Source: Verrucomicrobiota bacterium (GTDB taxonomy: Bacteria > Verrucomicrobiota > Kiritimatiellia > CAIQIC01 > Lenti-01). From it: a stretch of 5,281 bases of DNA. Position 1 is the first letter of the stretch. Every line of letters starts with the position of its first letter. Shown in pieces: positions 1 to 5,165 of the stretch. The notes beneath the pieces were generated by a model. That model was given only the letters and a program-made list of their open reading frames with translations. It did no database searches and had not been told where the DNA came from. Both the position numbers and the translations under genes were made by a program. The stretch lies in contig JAKLIL010000151.1 of the NCBI GenBank assembly GCA_022709625.1, positions 1 to 5,281 of the forward strand. The letters run 5' to 3'.

Positions 1-2463
1 GGCCATCGCTGGGCACTGCAACACGCACAGGCTGCAGCCGATGCACTTGGACGCATCCGTCTCCGGATAGCCCTTGGCGTCGAGGGAAATGGCCAAGTAC
101 GGGCAGCGCGTGCAGTTGCCGCACTGGACGCACAGATCCTCGTCGCAGTCCGACACCTGTTTTGTGCCGTCCAGATCCATGAAGCCGCGGATCGGGTTGG
201 GCTGGGCGATGCCGACGAGTTGCGCGACCGACTGGATCTTGCGCGCCTGCATCAGGTGGCTGAGGCCGGAACAGAGCTCGTCGATGATCTGGTAGCCGTG
301 CTTTTCGACCACGGTGCAGAACTGAACGGTGTTGGTGCCCAGCGCAAGGAAGTCGGCGGCGGCCCGGTAGTTCACCGGTCCGGCATTGCCGGAAATCGCC
401 ACGCCCATGCTACCGGCGCTGGAGAGGCAGAGATAGCTCACCGGCGTAATGCCCTCGCCGCTGATGCCGACCACCACGCCGTCGTCCCACGTCTTCGTCC
501 CCGGCTTGAACGCCAGCGACGGGAAGGTGTTGGCCAGCGTCACGCCTGCCTTGGACCGCGGGTATTTCTCGAACACCGGCTTGATGGCGCGGAGGATGCT
601 CTTGATGTCCGTCACCGCGCTCGTCAGCTTGAACAGCTTGGGAATTTCGGGATTGCCAACTTCCAGCACCCAGCCGATGATTTTGGCCGACAGCGCCGCG
701 TTCTGCGAGACGATGTCGCCCTCGGCCCCTTCGCCGCCCTGCGGGCACGACAGGCTGTATTCGATGACCATCGCGCCCGCCGCTTCCAGCTTGCGCGTGT
801 TGCTCTGCCAGCTCGCGCGGTCGCTTTCGTCGTTACCCGACACGTTGCCGCCGGTGGATGCGCCGGTCAGGCGGTCGGGGTATTCCTTGATCAGCCGCCG
901 CACTTCGGCGCACACGCGGTCGATCGGATGGTCGGACACGTTGTCGCAGTTGCCCCAGGTGGTGCCGTTGAAGCAGGTCATGTAGGCCGCGGGGATGTGG
1001 ATCGGCAGGTTGTCGAAGGCGGTCTTCATGATGCCGCCCGCCCAGCCCGCCTCGTAGGCCTGTTTCATCTGCTCGTAACCGTCCGACGCCGGCGACGCCG
1101 ACAGCAGGAACGGATTGCGCAGTTTCCGGCCGAAGAAATCGGTCTCCAGGGAAACCGGCACCATGTCGTAGCCTTCGACGGTCACGCGGCTTTTCTTCGG
1201 ATCCGGGAAGACGGGCGCCTTCTGTCCGCACAGGAAAGCATCCACCGCGATCGCACAGTTCTTGCCCGCCGCCGAGCCGGTCACGACGAAGGTCGGGCCG
1301 TTGGCGATGTCGCCGGCGTAGAACACGCCTTTGCCGGCCTGCACCGGGATCGTCCCGCGCGCGCCGATCGCCATGATCACCGCTTCGATGTCCGGGCGGG
1401 CCTGTTCCGTGCCCTTGATGTCTTTCAACGCGCCAACGCTAAACTTCTTTCCGGCCGGGAGGGCCACCTTGAGGGTTTTCACGCCGGCCACCTTGCCGGC
1501 CTTGACGAGGATTTCGGCGACGCGCATGCGCCCGTTGACGTCGATGCCATGCTCGACGAGGTCCTGTTTCTCGCGGGCCGTCAGCGGCATTTCGCCGACG
1601 TTTTCCAGCGCGATCATTTCCACCGACTTGGCGCCGGCTTTCTTGGCCGCCACGGCGCAATCCAGCGCGGTGGCGCCGCCGCCGACCACGGCCACTTTCT
1701 TGCCCTTCAACCGGTAGCTCTTGGGCTTCTTCAGGAATTCGATCCCGCCGATGGCCTTTTCCTTGTGCGGGACGTTCAGGATGATGGCTTCCCACAGGCC
1801 CGCCGCCACGACGACCGCCGCATAGCCCTTCTTCAGCAAGGCCTTTGGATCGGCCAGTTTCTGGCCGGTCTTCACCTTGATCAGGCCCTTGCCCATTCCG
1901 AGACAGAATTGGACGTCCTTTTCGAGCATTTCCTTGTAGAGCCGGTGCTCGGGAATCAGCCGGCACATGCCGCCGGACTTTTCGTTCTGCTCAAAAATAT
2001 CCACCTTGTAGCCCTTTTGGGCGAGCGTGACGGCCGCGCCGAGGCCCGCCGGGCCCGCGCCGATCACGGCCACCTTGCAGCCGTTCGGTTGCGCCGGCGC
2101 GAATTCCGGAAAAGCCCCCAGCGCGCGCGCCTTGGCAATGATCGTTGCCTGCACCGCGGGAATGTTCACCGCGCAATCCATTTTCTGGTGGACGCAGGCG
2201 CCCATGCACAGGGTATCGGGACACACCATGCCGAAGATGCCGCCCAGCGGATTCTTCGACATGATTTCCGCCGCGGCCCGCTTGAAGTCGGCGGGAGTGC
2301 CCAGTTTCACGGCCATGATGAAATCGGCCGGCGAGCAGTCGCAGGGGCAAGCCTCCTTGCAAGGCTTCTCGGCGCAAAATTCGCATTTTTCGACTTCGGC
2401 CCGCAACTGAGCGTCCGTGAGGATCGAGTTGTGGTTGAGCATCCGGCTGGCGCTAATCGTCAT
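1..2463 (-). CDS. Dihydropyrimidine dehydrogenase-like Fe-S/FAD/FMN oxidoreductase, single chain (3' end beyond window)
   Basis: An 821-codon frame without a stop runs off the left edge. Domain order matches mammalian dihydropyrimidine dehydrogenase (NAD(P)H-dependent reduction of uracil/thymine, cytosolic). Residues 27-105 form the N-terminal [4Fe-4S] module: C27-x2-C30-x4-C35-x3-C39, then C81, C86, C90 and Gln105, which aligns with the unusual Gln ligand of pig DPD. The FAD Rossmann motif VAVIGAGPAG is at 131-140 with Glu158; the NAD(P)H motif VAVVGGGATALD is at 257-268; FAD closure (GVFYAGDIANGP) is at 379-390. The FMN/substrate barrel covers about 440-740, with Lys480, Cys573 (catalytic acid position, SLSCPQG), Lys612 and Asn645-Thr646. 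Two C-terminal clusters lie at C778/781/784/787 and C807/810/813/817. Odd points: Ser570 replaces the pyrimidine-binding Asn, and the linker before the last clusters is about 60 residues shorter than in human DPD. Only a short tail should be missing. Family assignment is secure; substrate is not. Confidence 0.9.
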   Translation of the reverse strand, partial: MTISASRMLNHNSILTDAQLRAEVEKCEFCAEKPCKEACPCDCSPADFIMAVKLGTPADFKRAAAEIMSKNPLGGIFGMVCPDTLCMGACVHQKMDCAVNIPAVQATIIAKARALGAFPEFAPAQPNGCKVAVIGAGPAGLGAAVTLAQKGYKVDIFEQNEKSGGMCRLIPEHRLYKEMLEKDVQFCLGMGKGLIKVKTGQKLADPKALLKKGYAAVVVAAGLWEAIILNVPHKEKAIGGIEFLKKPKSYRLKGKKVAVVGGGATALDCAVAAKKAGAKSVEMIALENVGEMPLTAREKQDLVEHGIDVNGRMRVAEILVKAGKVAGVKTLKVALPAGKKFSVGALKDIKGTEQARPDIEAVIMAIGARGTIPVQAGKGVFYAGDIANGPTFVVTGSAAGKNCAIAVDAFLCGQKAPVFPDPKKSRVTVEGYDMVPVSLETDFFGRKLRNPFLLSASPASDGYEQMKQAYEAGWAGGIMKTAFDNLPIHIPAAYMTCFNGTTWGNCDNVSDHPIDRVCAEVRRLIKEYPDRLTGASTGGNVSGNDESDRASWQSNTRKLEAAGAMVIEYSLSCPQGGEGAEGDIVSQNAALSAKIIGWVLEVGNPEIPKLFKLTSAVTDIKSILRAIKPVFEKYPRSKAGVTLANTFPSLAFKPGTKTWDDGVVVGISGEGITPVSYLCLSSAGSMGVAISGNAGPVNYRAAADFLALGTNTVQFCTVVEKHGYQIIDELCSGLSHLMQARKIQSVAQLVGIAQPNPIRGFMDLDGTKQVSDCDEDLCVQCGNCTRCPYLAISLDAKGYPETDASKCIGCSLCVLQCPAMA

Positions 2464-2469
2464 GGTTCG

Positions 2470-2474
2470 TCCTT
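2470..2474 (-). promoter_or_regulatory. Ribosome binding site of the DPD-like gene
   Basis: On the minus strand, AAGGA lies 6 nt before the ATG at 2463-2461. This fixes that ATG as the start in preference to the next in-frame ATG (codon 8). Confidence 0.7.
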
Positions 2475-2510
2475 GTGGTTCGACCTGATTTTCTTGTGAA
2501 TCGAACCGGC

Positions 2511-2540
2511 AATTTATCAGCCTTGCGGCGCCGTTGCCAA
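2511..2540 (-). promoter_or_regulatory. Possible promoter of the DPD-like gene
   Basis: Minus-strand TTGGCA (2540-2535) and TAAATT (2516-2511) are separated by 18 nt and would give a leader of about 40 nt. TTGGCA matches the sigma-70 -35 consensus at four or five positions and TAAATT matches the -10 at four. The A/T-rich patch stands out in an otherwise GC-rich 270-bp divergent region, but this is a by-eye match only. Confidence 0.3.
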
Positions 2541-2720
2541 CACCGGAATCGGGTTTTGCGCCCGCGCCGCGGAAGCGTTTTACCCCGGCCGGGCGGCGCG
2601 GTGGCCAGCCGGTTCCAGGCGAATCCCAATTCCCGCGTCATGCGTTTTAGCGCTCCGCCTGTTTTTGGATTGAGCTTCCCGGGCGGCAGGAGCACCGTAT
2701 TCTTGCCATTATTAAGGCAG

Positions 2721-2729
2721 AAAGAAGAG
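2721..2729 (+). promoter_or_regulatory. Purine-rich ribosome binding site of the exported-protein gene
   Basis: AAAGAAGAG ends 4 nt before the ATG at 2734. It is a weak Shine-Dalgarno match but the only one close to a start that gives a good signal peptide. AAGG at 2714-2717 is another purine tract but is further away. Confidence 0.5.
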
Positions 2730-2733
2730 TTGC

Positions 2734-3174
2734 ATGAAAAAGAGCATTGGAATGGTTGCGTTGTTGGTATTCGGTCTTGCGGCAGCCATGGTCTTCGCCC
2801 AAGCTCCCGCCGGATGTGGCGGAGCGGCGGCGGCGCCTGCGGCGCAAGCGGTGGCTGCGCCTTTGGAAGCGGCGGCCGCAGCGGCCCAGACGGCTGTAGC
2901 GCCCGCCGTGGAAGCAACGGCCGCGGCCATTGCGACAGCGGCCGCGCCCGTGGCCGAGGAATTGACCATCAAGGGCAAGGTCAGCGTCGTCGCCGGACCC
3001 GATGGCGCGTTGCAGGCCATCTACATCAATCCGCTCGAAGGCCACGGATACAAGGTGGACATCGTGAACGGCGAAGGCAAGACCTTGGCCGACAAGGCCG
3101 GCAAGATCGTTGAAGTCATCGGCGTGGATGTCAACCGCCTGTTCACCGTTAAGACTATCGCCGTGGTGGAATAA
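2734..3174 (+). CDS. Small exported Ala-rich protein with C-terminal beta domain, function unknown
   Basis: This is a 146-residue protein that I do not recognise. Residues 1-22 form a clear signal peptide: MKK, a hydrophobic core VALLVFGLAAAMV, and likely Sec cleavage after VFA22 (or A24). Cys28 follows PAG rather than a lipobox, so a lipoprotein is unlikely. Residues 31-75 are almost all Ala with spaced Pro and Glu and contain a 15-residue pseudo-repeat; this looks like a linker or helical spacer. Residues 76-146 form a compact, beta-prone domain (IKGKVSVV, ALQAIYINP, GYKVDIVN, GKIVEVIGVDV, FTVKTIAVVE) that resembles small bacterial OB-fold domains by its strand spacing and 'GK-VEV-G' turn; this is inference. 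It diverges from the flavoenzyme gene and is followed by a terminator, so it is probably monocistronic. The mature form should be periplasmic or secreted. Confidence 0.85.
   Translation: MKKSIGMVALLVFGLAAAMVFAQAPAGCGGAAAAPAAQAVAAPLEAAAAAAQTAVAPAVEATAAAIATAAAPVAEELTIKGKVSVVAGPDGALQAIYINPLEGHGYKVDIVNGEGKTLADKAGKIVEVIGVDVNRLFTVKTIAVVE
2851..2961 (+). repeat. 45-bp in-frame tandem pseudo-repeat (Ala-rich linker)
   Basis: Residues 40-54 (VAAPLEAAAAAAQTA) and 55-69 (VAPAVEATAAAIATA) align without gaps and share 8 of 15 residues, including the V-A start, the E-A pair and the T-A end. Residues 70-76 (AAPVAEE) start a partial third copy. The DNA copies have diverged at many positions, so the repeat is old or convergent. 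Confidence 0.5.
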
Positions 3175-3188
3175 CCGCGGATCCCATC

Positions 3189-3204
3189 GGCGTCTTCCGA
3201 CGCC
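3189..3204 (+). other. Short perfect hairpin just after the exported-protein gene
   Basis: GGCGTC (3189-3194) pairs perfectly with GACGCC (3199-3204) around a TTCC loop. It starts 15 nt after the stop codon and abuts the terminator stem at 3205. It has no T-run of its own, so it is more likely a 3'-end stabiliser or part of a two-hairpin terminator. Confidence 0.5.
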
Positions 3205-3245
3205 CATGAAACAACCGGCAGCCCCCGCTGCCGGTTGTTTTCATG
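3205..3245 (+). terminator. Intrinsic (Rho-independent) terminator of the exported-protein gene
   Basis: CAACCGGCAG (3212-3221) pairs perfectly with CTGCCGGTTG (3228-3237) around the 6-nt loop CCCCCG and is followed by TTTT (3238-3241). The stem extends outwards through CATGAAA / TTTTCATG with one unpaired base. It lies 30 nt after the stop codon. The T-run is short, and the A-run on the left arm would allow weaker activity from the other direction. Confidence 0.8.
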
Positions 3246-3293
3246 GAGGGGATTTGCAACGCGTTGAAGTGGGTCGTTCCGCTTTTCCCGCGT

Positions 3294-3324
3294 CCGGGGT
3301 TCGGGTTGTCTTCCCGAACCCCGG
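3294..3324. repeat. Perfect 12-bp inverted repeat upstream of the nuclease gene
   Basis: CCGGGGTTCGGG (3294-3305) and CCCGAACCCCGG (3313-3324) are exact reverse complements around a 7-nt spacer TTGTCTT. No T-run follows on either strand, so it does not look like a terminator. The spacer contains the -35-like element of the promoter proposed for the nuclease gene, so the repeat is placed to act as an operator or a structured DNA/RNA element. Confidence 0.7.
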
Positions 3325-3333
3325 TGGTAGAAT
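3306..3333 (+). promoter_or_regulatory. Likely sigma-70-type promoter of the nuclease gene, possibly leaderless
   Basis: The -35 TTGTCT (3306-3311, 4 of 6 consensus) and -10 TAGAAT (3328-3333, 5 of 6) are separated by 16 nt. The ATG at 3340 lies 6 nt after the -10, where transcription would normally start. No Shine-Dalgarno sequence is visible before the ATG. A leaderless or nearly leaderless mRNA follows if this -10 is real. Confidence 0.55.
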
Positions 3334-3339
3334 GCATCC

Positions 3340-5151
3340 ATGTTCCGCGCCTGTCCAAGCCGGACATGGATTCCGTCCGTGCTGGCCCTGCTCTCCGGCC
3401 TGCCAGCGGCATTCGGCGTCGGTTTCGAAAACTTCAACAACTATCCCGTCACGGGTTCGACCTATGTCAACGGCTCCTTTCTGGGCCAGGACGGCTCGAC
3501 CTGGACCTACGTCCAATGCCGGGGCAACAAGGTTATCAACGCCCCCACGCCGGGGCTACACAAAGGGACAACTCCGCCCGCGAGCGTAGCTTCGGGCACG
3601 ATCTCGAACGGCTGCGGCACCTTGGAGTTCGACTGGATGCAGTTGTTCACCGGGGCCGTGAACCTGGACGTCCTGGTCAACGACACGGTGCGCCAGACCG
3701 TCACCGGCGGCGTCCAGAACGTGACCAACCACTTCGGACCGGTTGCCATCAACGTGGGCGGCAACTTCACCCTCAAGTTCCAGCAGCACGACGCGCAAGC
3801 CGGCCAAGTCGCGATCGACAACGTCGCCTGGACTTCCTACGGCGGGGCCGCGCCCGCGCCGCCGACCCTCCTCTTTACGCCCGACACCAACGGCGTCGTG
3901 ACCGCCTACGGCAACGCGATCCAACTCGCGGTCGCCGCCACCGAACCCAACGTGGACACGGTCCGGCTCTGGGCCGCCGGCATCCCCCCCGGCGCCGCCT
4001 TCAACGCCGCCACGGGCACGGCCCCGCTCATTTCCTCCTTTTCCTGGACGCCCGCCGCCGCGCAGACGGGCATGCATGCCGTCGTCTTCTACGCCGGCGA
4101 CAAGGACGGCACCAACTCGCGCGCCTTCTCCATCGAGGTCACCCCCATCTATCCATATTATCACTACGCCGAAGGACTGGCGGGCGCCGCGCTCAAGGCC
4201 AAGCTCCACGAAATCATTTCCACCGGCTCCGTCCAGCTCACCGACGACCAGGAAAACGAAGCCATGAAGGTCCTGAACACGGACCCGGCCAACGTCAACA
4301 ACGTCCTTCTGCTCTACAACCCCACCTCGTCCGTTCCGAAATCCGCCTACAACGACGACAACGGCTGGAACAAGGAGCATTGCTGGCCGGAATCCCGCGG
4401 CCTCGGCAGCGCCGGCCCCGACCAAAACGACGTCCACAACCTCTACGCCGAGAACAAGCGCGTCAACGCCCTGCGCGGCAACCTGTACTTCGACGAAAGC
4501 GACCCGTCCGATTCCGGCTACCTCGCCCCCGTCACGAATTCCGCGCCCGAAACCAGCCGCGACGGCGATTCCTGGGAGCCCCCGCCCGCCTCCAAGGGCA
4601 ACGTCGCCCGCGGCGTTTTCTACATGGCTACGCGCTACGACGGCGGCGAACCCGATACCTCCGCGCTATCGTTTGCCGACAATCCGGCCTTTACCAATAC
4701 GATGGGCAAGCTGGCCACCCTGCTTCTCTGGCACGCCCTGGATCCCCCCGATGCCTTGGAAAGCAACCGCAACGAGACCATTTACGCGACCTATCAGCGC
4801 AACCGGAACCCCTTTATCGACCGCCCCGAGTGGGCCGAGGCCATCTGGGGCACCGACGCCGACGGCGACGGAGCCACCGCTACCCAGGAAATCATTGCCG
4901 GCACCGACCCAAACAACCCCACATCCGTCTTCCGCGCCGCCTTTTTCGGCTCGAATCCCGGTTTGCAGGTCGGTTGCGGGCTTCTTTCCACCGGCTCGGT
5001 CTGGCGCCTGTATCAAGGCGTTTTCACCGGCAACGACATCGTTTGGAGCCTGGCGGCGCAAACCAACCGCCTGCAAAGCGGCACGCTTCGTTTCAACGTC
5101 GCCCCCTCCAGCCCCGCCGCCTTCTACCACCTCCGCGCGACCCGGCCGTAG
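3340..5151 (+). CDS. Secreted multidomain endonuclease I family protein
   Basis: A 603-residue protein, predicted to be a Mg2+-dependent, non-specific extracellular nuclease. Residues 1 to about 26 form a signal peptide (Arg-containing n-region, core IPSVLALLSGLPAAFG). Residues 28-167 are a beta-rich, lectin- or jelly-roll-like region. Residues 172-268 resemble an Ig-like domain (AGIPPGAAFNAATG..FSWTPAA). Residues 275-502 are the endonuclease I domain: WNKEHCWPES with Glu346-His347, DVHNLYAENKRVNALRGN with Asn376, then WHALDPPDALESNRNETI and NRNPFIDRPEW. By analogy with Vibrio Vvn, His347 is the general base and Glu346/Asn376 bind the metal. Residues 506-517 form an EF-hand-type loop followed by GTDPNNPTS. 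Residues 531-603 are a C-terminal module ending FYHLRATRP. The start is the only in-frame ATG, since a TAG lies four codons upstream, and it gives the signal peptide. Family simple members are about 230-300 residues, so most of the extra length is accessory domains. Confidence 0.9.
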   Translation: MFRACPSRTWIPSVLALLSGLPAAFGVGFENFNNYPVTGSTYVNGSFLGQDGSTWTYVQCRGNKVINAPTPGLHKGTTPPASVASGTISNGCGTLEFDWMQLFTGAVNLDVLVNDTVRQTVTGGVQNVTNHFGPVAINVGGNFTLKFQQHDAQAGQVAIDNVAWTSYGGAAPAPPTLLFTPDTNGVVTAYGNAIQLAVAATEPNVDTVRLWAAGIPPGAAFNAATGTAPLISSFSWTPAAAQTGMHAVVFYAGDKDGTNSRAFSIEVTPIYPYYHYAEGLAGAALKAKLHEIISTGSVQLTDDQENEAMKVLNTDPANVNNVLLLYNPTSSVPKSAYNDDNGWNKEHCWPESRGLGSAGPDQNDVHNLYAENKRVNALRGNLYFDESDPSDSGYLAPVTNSAPETSRDGDSWEPPPASKGNVARGVFYMATRYDGGEPDTSALSFADNPAFTNTMGKLATLLLWHALDPPDALESNRNETIYATYQRNRNPFIDRPEWAEAIWGTDADGDGATATQEIIAGTDPNNPTSVFRAAFFGSNPGLQVGCGLLSTGSVWRLYQGVFTGNDIVWSLAAQTNRLQSGTLRFNVAPSSPAAFYHLRATRP

Positions 5152-5165
5152 AACAAATCCACGGA

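Larger units (their letters stand above)
2464..2733. other. Divergent intergenic region
   Basis: It separates the minus-strand flavoenzyme gene from the plus-strand exported-protein gene, so it must hold both leaders. Visible structure is limited: a perfect palindrome CCCGGCCGGG at 2584-2593, and an imperfect inverted repeat (GCTCCGCC at 2652-2659 against GGCAGGAGC at 2685-2693, one bulged A, 25-nt loop). The A/T-rich stretch at 2698-2730 precedes the exported-protein gene, but no convincing -35/-10 pair was found for it (TTGAGC at 2670 and TATTCT at 2698 are 22 nt apart, which is too far). I see no gene with convincing coding character here. Confidence 0.6.

Noticed and set aside
220..2499. 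Very long plus-strand open frame (759 codons) opposite the flavoenzyme gene
   Set aside because: It is in exact codon register with the minus-strand gene, so its stops would need TTA, CTA or TCA codons in that gene, which are rare at this GC. Its product is His/Arg/Ala/Gly-rich with no domain, while the minus strand gives a full DPD-like protein.
2453..2641. Small minus-strand frame (62 codons from the ATG at 2641) overlapping the start of the flavoenzyme gene
   Set aside because: Product is extremely Arg/Lys-rich with no fold-like pattern and no good ribosome binding site; it looks like a non-coding reading of GC-rich leader sequence. The overlap with the downstream ATG could allow coupling, but nothing else supports it.
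2809..2820. Possible lipoprotein attachment at Cys28 of the exported protein
   Set aside because: The residues before it are P-A-G rather than L-[AS]-[GA], and it lies six residues past the likely signal peptidase I site.
2475..3113. Plus-strand 212-codon frame from a GTG across the intergenic region into the exported-protein gene
   Set aside because: It is out of frame with the exported-protein gene and becomes Arg/Gly/Ser-rich there. The 2734 frame has a signal peptide and a normal composition.
3294..3324. Inverted repeat as a second terminator
   Set aside because: No T-run follows on either strand, and a good terminator already lies at 3205-3245. Its position over the -35 element fits a regulatory role better.
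4069..4080. Perfect 12-bp palindrome GGCATGCATGCC
   Set aside because: It lies inside the nuclease coding sequence (Gly-Met-His-Ala), has no repeat partner elsewhere in the window, and is short enough to arise by chance.
3556..4437. Minus-strand open frame of 293 codons inside the nuclease gene
   Set aside because: It has the same in-register antisense effect, and the Gly/Val/Arg-rich product has no recognisable motif. The plus strand carries clear endonuclease I motifs.
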